NCBI GenBank assembly: GCA_900547005.1
Contig: URER01000021.1
Coordinates: 1-41,717 of the forward strand
Length of the DNA: 41,717 nt
Source: an uncultured Prevotella sp.
GTDB taxonomy: Bacteria > Bacteroidota > Bacteroidia > Bacteroidales > Bacteroidaceae
Reading direction: 5' to 3'
Below the pieces are notes generated by a model, which did no database searches, was not told the origin of the DNA, and saw only the letters and a program-made list of their open reading frames with translations. Position numbers and translations under genes: made by a program. Positions 17,435 to 25,067 of the stretch are shown one piece after another. Numbering within the stretch: the stretch's first letter is position 1; the number at the start of each line of letters is the position of its first letter.

Positions 17435-18640
17435 ATGAGTAAATTAGACATCAGCAAGGAGGAGTTTATCCGAGTGGGTACGACCCTTTACAAGTTAGTG
17501 AATCAGCCCCGACTGAACGGCGGCTACGTGAAGAAACGCATCGGGTGGAATAACGAAACATTGCGGCAGGACTATGGTAAGCATTATCTAGCCACCGTAC
17601 CGAAGTATGACGGTTTCTGCACAGTTCCCGACCATGTGAATTACCGTCCTGTGGTGGACAAGTTCCTGAACCTCTACGAACCGATAGATCACAAACCAAT
17701 GGAGGGTGATTTTCCCTCTATCCGTTCGTTGGTGGAGCACATCTTCGGGGAGCAATACGAGTTGGGGATGGACTATCTGCAACTGCTATACCTGCAACCC
17801 ATCCAAAAACTGCCTATCCTGTTGTTGGTATCGGAAGAACGCAACACTGGCAAAAGCACGTTTCTGAACTTTCTGAAAGCTCTTTTTCAGAACAACGTGA
17901 CATTCAACACCAACGAGGACTTCCGCAGCCAGTTCAATTCCGATTGGGCAGGGAAGCTCCTTATTGTGGTGGATGAAGTGTTGCTAAGCCGCAGGGAGGA
18001 CAGCGAGCGGTTGAAGAACCTCAGTACCACATTATCCTACAAGGTGGAAGCCAAAGGCAAAGACCGTGACGAGATAGCGTTCTTCGCCAAGTTCGTGCTG
18101 TGTTCCAACAACGAGTATCTGCCCGTCATCATAGACGCAGGGGAAACACGCTACTGGGTACGGAAGATAGACCGTTTGCAGTCCGATGATACCGACTTCC
18201 TACAAAAGCTGAAAGCGGAAATTCCTGCTTTCCTCTACCATTTGCAGCACAGGCAACTCTACACCGAAAAAGAAAGCCGTATGTGGTTTGCCTCGTCATT
18301 GCTGCATACCGAAGCCTTGCGGAAGATTATCCGCAGCAACCGCAACCGATTGGAGATAGAGATGTGCGAACTTGTACTTGACATCATGGCAAGCACGGGT
18401 ATCGACACTTTCTCTTTTTGCAGCAACGACATTCTCACGTTGTTGGCAAACTCGTATGTCAAAGCGGAGAAGTACCAAGTGAGGAAAGTATTACAGGAGT
18501 GTTGGAAGCTCACGCCTGCACACAACACCCTTACATATACCACCTACCAAGTGGACTATAATCGGGAATGCCGTTATTCCCCACTTCGCAGGACAGGAAG
18601 GTATTACACCGTGACAAGAGCTTTTTTAGAAGCACTATGA
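17435..18640 (+). CDS. SF3-like replicative helicase (primase-helicase family)
   Basis: The 401-residue protein has an AAA+/SF3-type core. Walker A is SEERNTGKST (about residues 133-142), Walker B is LLIVVDEV (about 172-179), and a sensor-like FVLCSNN follows near 228, then an arginine-containing ETRYWVRKID. This matches the DUF5906-type primase-helicase proteins of phages and mobile elements. The C-terminal 120 residues look like a winged-helix region. It presumably unwinds the element during replication after excision or transfer, together with the primase at 18891. The start ATG at 17435 follows the promoter module. The 250-bp gap to the primase holds iteron-like repeats. Confidence 0.85.
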   Translation: MSKLDISKEEFIRVGTTLYKLVNQPRLNGGYVKKRIGWNNETLRQDYGKHYLATVPKYDGFCTVPDHVNYRPVVDKFLNLYEPIDHKPMEGDFPSIRSLVEHIFGEQYELGMDYLQLLYLQPIQKLPILLLVSEERNTGKSTFLNFLKALFQNNVTFNTNEDFRSQFNSDWAGKLLIVVDEVLLSRREDSERLKNLSTTLSYKVEAKGKDRDEIAFFAKFVLCSNNEYLPVIIDAGETRYWVRKIDRLQSDDTDFLQKLKAEIPAFLYHLQHRQLYTEKESRMWFASSLLHTEALRKIIRSNRNRLEIEMCELVLDIMASTGIDTFSFCSNDILTLLANSYVKAEKYQVRKVLQECWKLTPAHNTLTYTTYQVDYNRECRYSPLRRTGRYYTVTRAFLEAL

Positions 18641-18646
18641 TTATTT

Positions 18647-18870
18647 TGATGAAATGATGAATAAGTATATAAAAGTATTGGAATACAGACTGCTACTTTC
18701 TCATCAATCTTTCGCCAAAGATATTTTGCTGATGAAAAGAGAAAGAAACCATCAATATTCTTTCTCTTTCGGTGAATGTTTTGATGAAAATATGATGAGA
18801 GGCTATCATGTTGATATACAACAATAATATTATCCCATTCATCAAATCATCGCTTTATCAACCATCATCA
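18647..18870. repeat. Iteron-like GATGA/TCATC cluster, candidate replication origin
   Basis: About 225 bp between helicase and primase contain GATGA at 18649, 18655, 18731, 18783 and 18794, and TCATC at about 18701, 18839, 18847 and 18865. Several occur as close pairs (GATGAaatGATGA, TCATCaaaTCATC). Chance would give fewer than one. A perfect 12-bp inverted repeat, AAAGAGAAAGAA (18736-18747) with TTCTTTCTCTTT (18758-18769), lies in the middle. The region is AT-rich. Its position and design fit an origin or primase-loading site. Confidence 0.5.
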
Positions 18871-18890
18871 AATCCGTAGGAATATACATT

Positions 18891-19856
18891 ATGAACATTC
18901 AAGAAGCAAAAACAATCAGACTGGCAGACTATCTGCAAAGTCTGGGCTACAGCCCCGTCAAGCAGCAGGGCAAAAGCCTTTGGTACAAATCACCGTTCAG
19001 GGAGGAAGCGGAAGCCTCGTTCAAGGTAAACACCGAACTCAATCAATGGTACGATTTCGGAACAGGCAAGGGTGGTAATATTATCGCATTGGCACAGGAA
19101 CTTTACGGTTCGGACTATGTGCCTTACCTGCTTGGTAAGATAGCGGAGCAAACGCCGCATGTCCGTCCCGTGTCTTTCTCTTTTCGTCAGCAGGTATCCG
19201 AACCCAGTTTCCAACATTTGGAGGTGGGAGAACTCACTCACCCTGCATTGCTCCGCTACTTGCAGGAACGTGGGATAAACACCGCATTGGCGCAAGCTGA
19301 ATGTAAGGAACTGCACTTCGTCCATAATGGCAAGCCCTATTTCGCCATCGGGTTCCCGAATGTGGCAGGAGGCTATGAAGTACGCAACCGTTTCTTCAAG
19401 GGTTGCATCGCCCCGAAGGACATCAGCCATATCAGACAGTCGGGAGAACCGAGAGAGAAATGCCTCGTGTTCGAGGGTGTGACGGATTATCTTTCATTCC
19501 TCACCTTACGGATGAAGAACTGCCCGACCATGCCCAACCTTGACAGGCAGGATTACGTTATTCTCAATTCCGTTTCTAATGTATCCAAAGCCATAGACGT
19601 GCTACACGGGTATGAGCGCATACACTGTCTGCTCGACAATGACGAGGCAGGGCGGAAAGCGTATTGGGAACTGGCAGGAGAGTTTACCGGACGTATCAGG
19701 GACTTCTCTCAAAACTACAACGGGTACAAAGACCTGAACGATTACCTGTGCGGCAAGCCCTTGTCCCAATCGGCAGAGCCGATAAAGCAGGAGAAGCAAG
19801 TCCAATCCGCAAGGCGGATGATGCAGCCACCGAAAAAGCGAGGGCTGAAGATGTAG
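18891..19856 (+). CDS. Toprim-domain DNA primase of a mobile element
   Basis: The 321-residue protein is built like a compact DnaG-type primase. The N-terminal region resembles a CHC2 zinc-binding domain but has lost the cysteines (YKSPFREEAEASFKV, then WYDFGTGKGGNIIALA). A Toprim domain follows with the catalytic glutamate in CLVFEGVTDYLSFL (about residue 195) and the metal aspartates in HCLLDNDEAGRKA (about 245). The basic tail ends PPKKRGLKM. Loss of the zinc ligands is common in mobile-element primases of this type. It likely makes primers for the strand left after transfer. Start choice: the ATG at 18891 follows a run of TCATC repeats, and no other in-frame start fits. Confidence 0.85.
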   Translation: MNIQEAKTIRLADYLQSLGYSPVKQQGKSLWYKSPFREEAEASFKVNTELNQWYDFGTGKGGNIIALAQELYGSDYVPYLLGKIAEQTPHVRPVSFSFRQQVSEPSFQHLEVGELTHPALLRYLQERGINTALAQAECKELHFVHNGKPYFAIGFPNVAGGYEVRNRFFKGCIAPKDISHIRQSGEPREKCLVFEGVTDYLSFLTLRMKNCPTMPNLDRQDYVILNSVSNVSKAIDVLHGYERIHCLLDNDEAGRKAYWELAGEFTGRIRDFSQNYNGYKDLNDYLCGKPLSQSAEPIKQEKQVQSARRMMQPPKKRGLKM

Positions 19857-19906
19857 AGAGAGGATGCTTGCTGCGACACGGATATTTGCCAACGGAAAAT
19901 ACCATA

Positions 19907-20015
19907 GCTTATTAGGGAATTTTCCGAGCCGCATTGCAAGCAACGCTGAAAATCCCCCAATAAGCCAAAGAGGTTGCACCTCTCTGGACACTCCGAAGCC
20001 AACGGCAAAAGCCGT
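19907..20015 (+). other. Candidate origin of transfer (oriT) upstream of the relaxase
   Basis: An 18-bp imperfect inverted repeat (19907-19924 with 19948-19965, 16 of 18 paired) surrounds a 23-nt loop. Two small perfect hairpins follow: AGAGGT-TGC-ACCTCT (19969-19983) and ACGGC-AAAA-GCCGT (20002-20015). The relaxase ATG is at 20070. MobV-type relaxases generally nick beside an inverted repeat just upstream of their own gene. The nick position is not visible. A role as an attenuator is the main alternative. Confidence 0.55.
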
Positions 20016-20069
20016 ACAGGAGTAAACCATCAACCATTGTTTTGCAAACTAAAAAGAAAGGATTATTAT

Positions 20070-21410
20070 ATGGGCTACGCAGTATTACACATGGAAAAGA
20101 CAAGCGGAACGGATGCCGCTATGTCAGCACACATAGAGCGCACCATCAAACCGAAGAATGCCAATGAGAGCAGGACGCATCTCAATCGGGAGCTGATAAG
20201 GTTCCCTGACGGAATGGAGAACAGGACACAAGCCATACAGCACCGATTGGACACCGCAGGACTGACACGCAAAATCGGCAACAACCAAGTAAGGGCAATC
20301 CGTGTCCTGCTTACGGGAACACACGAGGATATGGTACGCATCACCAACGAGGGCAGACTTGACGAGTGGTGCAGCGACAATCTGAAATACCTTGCCGATA
20401 CATTCGGCAGGGAGAATATCGTGTCGGCAGTCCTGCACATGGACGAGCAGACACCGCACATACACGCCACCCTTGTACCAATAGTCAAGGGAGAGCGCAA
20501 GCGCAAGAAGAAGGAGGAACAGGTAAAGAAGCGATACCGTAAGAAGCCGACAGATACAGCCCGACTGTGTGCCGATGAGATTATGACACGTGCCAAACTC
20601 AAATCCTATCAGGACACCTACGCCCAAGCCATGAGCAGTTACGGGTTGCAGCATGGCATTGACGGCTCGGAAGCGAAGCATATCTCCACACGGCAGTATT
20701 ACCGTGACCTGATGCAGCAGACGGAGCGGTTACGAACAGCCATAGGGCAACTCCAAGACCGCAAGAAAACGGCACAGGAAGAACTCAGGCAAGCCAAGAA
20801 AGAAGTTCAGACCGAGAAGCTGAAAGGTGCAGCCACGACCGCAGCCACCAACATAGCGGAAAGTGTCGGTTCTCTTTTCGGAAGTAACAAAGTCAAGACT
20901 TTGGAGAGGGAGAATTCCGCATTGCATCAGGCAGTTGCCACCCACGAGGAAACCATTGAAACGCTACAAGCCAAGATACAGACCATACAGACAGAACACA
21001 GCCGCCAAATGTTGGAGATACAGCAGAAGCACATCAAGGAGATACAGACAAAAGATACTGAACATAAGAAAGAGGTATCAAGGCTTACAACCTTGTTGAA
21101 CAAGACCTTGAAATGGTTTCCGCAAATAAAGGGTATGCTCAATCTCGAAAGGTTTTGCCTTTCCGTAGGTTTCAGCAATGAGCAGACAGCGACCTTGCTT
21201 ACAGGTAAACCTGTTGATTACAGCGGTGAACTATATTCGGAAGAACACAAACGGAAATTCATGGCAAAAGAGGTCAAAGCCAAAGTGTTCTCTGACAATG
21301 GAAGGCTTATCCTTACGATTGACTTGCGACCTATCGGGGAATGGTTCAGGGAGCAGTTTGAGAAGTTAAAACAAGGTTTCAATGTTCGGCAAAGTCGATT
21401 TAAGCTATAA
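20070..21410 (+). CDS. MobV-family relaxase (Pre/Mob)
   Basis: The 446-residue relaxase nicks oriT and leads the single strand into the recipient. MobV hallmarks are the N-terminal MGYAVLHMEKTSG with HIERT, and the metal-binding HMDEQTPHIHATLVPI motif (about residues 123-138). The second half is a long coiled coil (about 215-360, rich in Gln, Glu, Lys and Thr). A frame open from 19974 would add 32 residues that overlap the hairpins and do not match the family. I therefore use the ATG at 20070, which directly precedes the conserved GYAVLHM. No MobC-type accessory gene is visible. Transfer depends on the machinery of a co-resident conjugative element. Confidence 0.92.
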   Translation: MGYAVLHMEKTSGTDAAMSAHIERTIKPKNANESRTHLNRELIRFPDGMENRTQAIQHRLDTAGLTRKIGNNQVRAIRVLLTGTHEDMVRITNEGRLDEWCSDNLKYLADTFGRENIVSAVLHMDEQTPHIHATLVPIVKGERKRKKKEEQVKKRYRKKPTDTARLCADEIMTRAKLKSYQDTYAQAMSSYGLQHGIDGSEAKHISTRQYYRDLMQQTERLRTAIGQLQDRKKTAQEELRQAKKEVQTEKLKGAATTAATNIAESVGSLFGSNKVKTLERENSALHQAVATHEETIETLQAKIQTIQTEHSRQMLEIQQKHIKEIQTKDTEHKKEVSRLTTLLNKTLKWFPQIKGMLNLERFCLSVGFSNEQTATLLTGKPVDYSGELYSEEHKRKFMAKEVKAKVFSDNGRLILTIDLRPIGEWFREQFEKLKQGFNVRQSRFKL

Positions 21411-21426
21411 ATCGGTGTGAAAACCG

Positions 21427-21476
21427 TGATATTTGGCACTTTATAAGTGTTATATCATGGATATTTTGTATTTTTG
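21427..21476 (+). promoter_or_regulatory. Hairpin after the relaxase and -7 box of the hxs operon
   Basis: TGATAT/ATATCA with inner CACTT/AAGTG forms a stem at 21427-21457, likely the end of the relaxase transcript. TATTTTTG (21469-21476) follows, matching TAnnTTTG. Transcription from it would include the structured leader at 21542-21727. No TTTG with 19-bp spacing is present. Confidence 0.5.
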
Positions 21477-21541
21477 CATTCGGATTGAGGTAACTCTTTC
21501 CAAAACATATTAGAAAAGAAAGAAGCGTTATGCTTATCTTG

Positions 21542-21727
21542 TTAATGGAAACCTGAGAAATTTCTAATTACGAACAAGGATAGCATAGTGGTTCTCACGC
21601 TATAGCGTGGGCTGCTATTACTATATCTGTTCGTAAAGGTTTTCTCAGGACCTCCATTAAAGACATAGTTGCATTGCAGTTCACGCTTCGTGCATCAATA
21701 GAGGGTCTTTGAGGGGCTGCCAAAGAC
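21542..21727 (+). promoter_or_regulatory. Structured hxs leader RNA with competing helices
   Basis: Five helices nest within each other, all perfectly complementary: 21542-21548 with 21654-21660, 21552-21560 with 21641-21649, 21570-21576 with 21628-21634, 21580-21585 with 21613-21618, and the 14-nt palindrome CACGCTATAGCGTG at 21596-21609. After this fold, GTCTTT (21705-21710) can pair either with AAAGAC upstream (21659-21664), whose first two bases belong to the outermost helix, or with AAAGAC just before the hxsD start (21722-21727). This is the layout expected of a switch that exposes or hides the start of hxsD (ATG 21740). The ligand or signal is unknown, and I do not recognise the class. 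Confidence 0.65.
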
Positions 21728-21739
21728 ACATGTACGATT

Positions 21740-22069
21740 ATGGCAGAGATAAAAATTCCTATTGTAAAACTTACAGCAGATAAGTTCCAAGTTTCAGTAG
21801 ATACGAGCTTGTATGCCAAAGAAGTCATAACAGCGGCTATCTATAAGTTTTCCCATCTGTTTTATATCCACCAGCAAACAGATGTTTGCAACCAAATAAT
21901 TGTAAATGTTTGCTTTGAATCAAAGGACAATAGCAAGGTAACGGAAGATATTCCTAAGCTATTTTGCAATGAACTGATAGACCAACAGATTCGCTATAAT
22001 ACAAATGCGCAGTTTGGGCACATTCGTGATATGATAGTTCAAGAAGCATTCAAACCTGTAACAAAATGA
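21740..22069 (+). CDS. hxsD: His-Xaa-Ser system protein HxsD
   Basis: The 109-residue protein has the order of features I know from HxsD: VDTSLYAKEVITAAIYKFSH early (a strand plus a long helix), then a beta strand (QIIVNVCFE), and a C-terminal helix with FCNELIDQQIRYNTN...IRDMIVQEAF. It has no enzyme motif and probably acts as a peptide-binding or chaperone partner of the two radical SAM enzymes. It is the first gene of hxsDBCA, with 6 bp to hxsB. The start directly follows the possible switch hairpin at 21705-21727. The family assignment rests on context and this pattern; on its own the protein would be hard to name. Confidence 0.82.
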   Translation: MAEIKIPIVKLTADKFQVSVDTSLYAKEVITAAIYKFSHLFYIHQQTDVCNQIIVNVCFESKDNSKVTEDIPKLFCNELIDQQIRYNTNAQFGHIRDMIVQEAFKPVTK

Positions 22070-22075
22070 CGAATT

Positions 22076-23500
22076 ATGGCTTATCAATTACTACCGTTTC
22101 GCTTTGAACGATTCGATGATAATAAATATCTCCTTACAAATGAAGTAGGAGAATACATCTTCTTATCAAACGAGGATTTCCAACACTTTGTTGACGGTGA
22201 ATTGGATGAACATAGTGAGTTGTTCTACGACCTTGCCTCTAAACAGATTGCTACAACGGATAAGATAGAAGATGTAGTACAGATGCTTGCCACTAAGTTC
22301 CGTACCAAGAAAAGCATTCTGCGTGATTTCACCTCACTGCATATGATTGTGCCTACGCTGCGTTGCAATTCCAGTTGCATCTATTGTCAAGTTGCCCGTA
22401 AGAACATAGACGATCATTCTGCAGATATGACGAAGAAGACGGCAAAGAATGTGGTAAAAACCATATTCCAGTCGCCATCGCCTTTTATTAAGATAGAGTT
22501 TCAAGGAGGTGACCCTTCTACGGATTTTGACATGGTGAAATATATCATCGAAGAAGCCGAGTGGCAAAACCTGTTTAAGAAACGGGAGCTGGATTTCGTC
22601 ATTTGCACCAATCTTACGTTACTCAACGAAGATATGGTGAAATATCTGAAAAAACACAAATGTATGATTTCCACTTCCTTGGATGGACCCAAAGATTTGC
22701 ACGACATGAATCGTCCACTGCAAAATCGAGAATTAGACCATCATGCTATTTTTGAAAAGAATCTTGCTATGATACGGCAGATATGGGGTGACAGCGATTG
22801 TGTTTCGGCTCTTATGACCACTTCTAAACATAGCTTAGGTCGTTTCAAGGATATTATCGATGAATACATACGTTTGGGATTTAACAATATCTTCTTACGC
22901 TCGCTTAACCCTTATGGTTTTGCCAAACAATATAAGGAAAAAATTGCCTATCCGGTAGAGGAGTTCATCGCTAACTATAAAGAAGGCTTGGATTATATCA
23001 TTGAATTGAACAAACAAGGAACTTTCTTTGTGGAAGGTTTTGCTGCGTTATTGCTGAAACGTATGCTGACACCGTTTGCTACAGGTTTCGTTGATTTGCA
23101 GTCACCTGCCGGAGTAGGTATTGCAGGAGCAATCTATGATTATGACGGTAATGTATATGTATCAGACGAAGCTCGTATGATGGCGCGTTTTAAAAATTAC
23201 TATTTCCGATTGGGTAACGTAAACGAGGACAGCTATCAAGAAATGTTCAATGGCGAATTGCTTCATCATATCATTGACTCCGCTTGCAATGAATGTTTAC
23301 CTGTTTGCGCTGAATGTGTATTCCAACCCTATTGCGGTGCTGACCCCGTTCGTAATATGTCTGAGCAAGGCGATATGATAGGTTTTAGGCCGACAAACGA
23401 GATGTGTAAGAAAACAAAAGCTATCATACACTATCTGTTTGAGTTATTACAAAAACATGACCCAGAGATAAACGGAATATTTTGGTCTTGGTTAAATTGA
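22076..23500 (+). CDS. hxsB: His-Xaa-Ser system radical SAM maturase HxsB
   Basis: The 474-residue radical SAM enzyme has an N-terminal region (about 1-90) that resembles a peptide-recognition element. The cluster motif CNSSCIYC is at about residues 97-104, GGDPS (SAM binding) near 150, and a C-terminal SPASM-type domain with CNECLPVCAECVFQPYCGADP and a further Cys in NEMCKKT binds auxiliary clusters. Such enzymes modify ribosomally made peptides by radical chemistry. The substrate is inferred to be the His-Xaa-Ser repeats of hxsA. The length is normal. It is followed after 7 bp by hxsC, the second radical SAM enzyme. The reaction type is not evident from sequence. Confidence 0.9.
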   Translation: MAYQLLPFRFERFDDNKYLLTNEVGEYIFLSNEDFQHFVDGELDEHSELFYDLASKQIATTDKIEDVVQMLATKFRTKKSILRDFTSLHMIVPTLRCNSSCIYCQVARKNIDDHSADMTKKTAKNVVKTIFQSPSPFIKIEFQGGDPSTDFDMVKYIIEEAEWQNLFKKRELDFVICTNLTLLNEDMVKYLKKHKCMISTSLDGPKDLHDMNRPLQNRELDHHAIFEKNLAMIRQIWGDSDCVSALMTTSKHSLGRFKDIIDEYIRLGFNNIFLRSLNPYGFAKQYKEKIAYPVEEFIANYKEGLDYIIELNKQGTFFVEGFAALLLKRMLTPFATGFVDLQSPAGVGIAGAIYDYDGNVYVSDEARMMARFKNYYFRLGNVNEDSYQEMFNGELLHHIIDSACNECLPVCAECVFQPYCGADPVRNMSEQGDMIGFRPTNEMCKKTKAIIHYLFELLQKHDPEINGIFWSWLN

Positions 23501-23507
23501 TTGTGTT

Positions 23508-24650
23508 ATGAAACAAATTCAAGGGACTTCATATAACATGGAAGACGACATAGTAGGGCGCATTACCTTTGGTAAAGGTAATTTGTTTGGGCGTTCCAAC
23601 AATATATTGGTTTGTAATGATACGAATAAGCCCGCATTCGGTTATTTGGCTACTATCACAGCGTGTGCAACTTTCGCAAGCAAAGTAAAACCTTACTGTA
23701 TAGTGGATAACATTAGCGATTTTCACGAAGGGGATATAGTTGTTGTTAATAAACAAGGAGAAATCATATTTGTTTATGAAATTAACTCCCACCACAATGC
23801 GTTGATGGCAACTGAACGCTGTAACCATCGTTGCATCATGTGCCCACAACCTCCTATCTTACAAGAGAAAGATAAAACGCCATTCAATCTTAGGCTTATC
23901 TCTTTAATGGATAATAATACACAAGAGATTGGTATAACAGGAGGAGAACCTACGCTCATTGGTGATAATCTCTTTACGTTGATAAATCAGATTAAAAAAG
24001 AATTACCCAAAACAGCTATCAGTATTCTTTCTAATGGAGTAAAATTCGCAGAGAAGGAATATGCCATGAAATTGGCAAAATGTCGGCATCAGGATTTACA
24101 AATAGACATACCGTTGTTCTCGGATATTGCAGAAGAACACAACCGAATAGTAGGGGCTAAGACATTTTATAAAACAGTACAAGGTTTGTATAATCTTGCG
24201 CTATTTCATCAGCGTATAGGACTTCGTATAGTCGTTCATAAACAGACTTACAAGCGATTACCACAGTTTGCCGATTTCATCTATCACAATTTCCCTTTTG
24301 TCGTCCAAGTCGCTTTTATGCAAATGGAAACAACTGGCTTGGCGAAAGAAAATTTTGAAGAACTATGGATAGACCCGTATGATTACAATAGGGAATTGCG
24401 TGAAGCGGTTTTACTGCTTGCAGATAGAGGAATGAAACCCTATATTTATAATGCGCAATTATGTGTATTACCCGAAGATATTCGTTGCTATGCTCAGCAA
24501 TCTATTTCGGATTGGAAAGACATATATATCCCCGAATGCGATGGCTGTGTGTTGAAAGGGCAATGTGCGGGATTCTTTGAGTCAAATAGACAGGCTCATA
24601 GTACGCACATCAAGAAAATAGAACATATATCATCCGATATATCGTGTTAG
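23508..24650 (+). CDS. hxsC: His-Xaa-Ser system radical SAM maturase HxsC
   Basis: The 380-residue second radical SAM protein has a long N-terminal beta-rich part (about 1-100), the cluster motif CNHRCIMC at about residues 105-112, GITGGEPTL near 147, and a C-terminal cysteine cluster CYAQQS...CDGCVLKGQCAGFF that probably binds another iron-sulfur centre. Together with hxsB it defines the Hxs system described from genome comparison by Haft and Basu. Two enzymes on one repeat peptide suggest two kinds of modification or a heteromeric maturase. It lies 7 bp after hxsB and 35 bp before hxsA. Confidence 0.9.
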   Translation: MKQIQGTSYNMEDDIVGRITFGKGNLFGRSNNILVCNDTNKPAFGYLATITACATFASKVKPYCIVDNISDFHEGDIVVVNKQGEIIFVYEINSHHNALMATERCNHRCIMCPQPPILQEKDKTPFNLRLISLMDNNTQEIGITGGEPTLIGDNLFTLINQIKKELPKTAISILSNGVKFAEKEYAMKLAKCRHQDLQIDIPLFSDIAEEHNRIVGAKTFYKTVQGLYNLALFHQRIGLRIVVHKQTYKRLPQFADFIYHNFPFVVQVAFMQMETTGLAKENFEELWIDPYDYNRELREAVLLLADRGMKPYIYNAQLCVLPEDIRCYAQQSISDWKDIYIPECDGCVLKGQCAGFFESNRQAHSTHIKKIEHISSDISC

Positions 24651-24673
24651 GTAACTGAATGTTTAATTTAAAA

Positions 24674-24680
24674 AAGGAGG
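24674..24680 (+). promoter_or_regulatory. Strong Shine-Dalgarno site of hxsA
   Basis: AAGGAGG lies 5 nt before the ATG at 24686 and is the best match to the 16S anti-Shine-Dalgarno that I noticed in the window. It decides the start against the earlier ATG at 24659. Bacteroidota genes usually lack such sites. Confidence 0.7.
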
Positions 24681-24685
24681 TATCA

Positions 24686-24943
24686 ATGAAGAAACTCTTG
24701 TTCTTTGCGGTCTCTGCAATCCTTGCAGGTGCAAGCTATTGCTCCTCTGTTAGTGAGAAGATTGTCGCTAAGGTAACCAACAGCGACACTCAAATCGAAC
24801 AGCAGCAGGAACAATCATTGGTGTTGGAACAGTCCTCTGCCGAGTTTAAGCTACTCGCCAGCCACAGTTCTCATAGCAGCCATAGCTCGCATAGTTCACA
24901 CAGTTCTCATCGCTCTCATAGTTCACACTATTCGAGCAGATAA
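24686..24943 (+). CDS. hxsA: His-Xaa-Ser repeat precursor peptide (HxsA type)
   Basis: The 85-residue precursor has a signal-peptide-like N-terminus (MKKLLFFAVSAILAGASYC), a linker rich in Gln, Glu, Ser and Val (about 22-57) and a C-terminal run of eight His-Xaa-Ser units: five HSS, one HRS, one HSS and one HYS, ending SSR. The repeats are the expected target of HxsB and HxsC. The codons of neighbouring repeats differ (AGT, AGC, TCT, TCA and TCG for Ser; CAC and CAT for His), which argues for selection on the protein rather than recent DNA slippage. The product is probably exported and so acts in the envelope or outside. An upstream ATG at 24659 is less likely given the ribosome site. A terminator follows 15 bp after the stop. 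Confidence 0.88.
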   Translation: MKKLLFFAVSAILAGASYCSSVSEKIVAKVTNSDTQIEQQQEQSLVLEQSSAEFKLLASHSSHSSHSSHSSHSSHRSHSSHYSSR

Positions 24944-24958
24944 GAACTTGACGCTTTA

Positions 24959-24992
24959 AAATAGGGAGAGAATAACAGCTCTCCCTATTTAT
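24959..24992 (+). terminator. Terminator of the hxs operon
   Basis: AAATAGGGAGAG (24959-24970) pairs perfectly with CTCTCCCTATTT (24979-24990) over an 8-nt loop. Confidence 0.85.
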
Positions 24993-25030
24993 TTGTACGC
25001 TGTAATACTCTATATGTCAACATAAATAGT

Positions 25031-25038
25031 TATCTTTG
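25031..25038 (+). promoter_or_regulatory. -7 promoter box of the nuclease/cyclase pair
   Basis: TATCTTTG fits TAnnTTTG and lies 29 bp before the ATG at 25068, after the hxs terminator, so the pair is an independent transcription unit. Confidence 0.55.
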
Positions 25039-25067
25039 TAACCGAAATAACGTTTAAAGTTCGTTTT

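Noticed and set aside
21542..21727. Retron or diversity-generating retroelement RNA
   Set aside because: The structure is suggestive, but no reverse transcriptase, template/variable repeat or related effector is encoded nearby.
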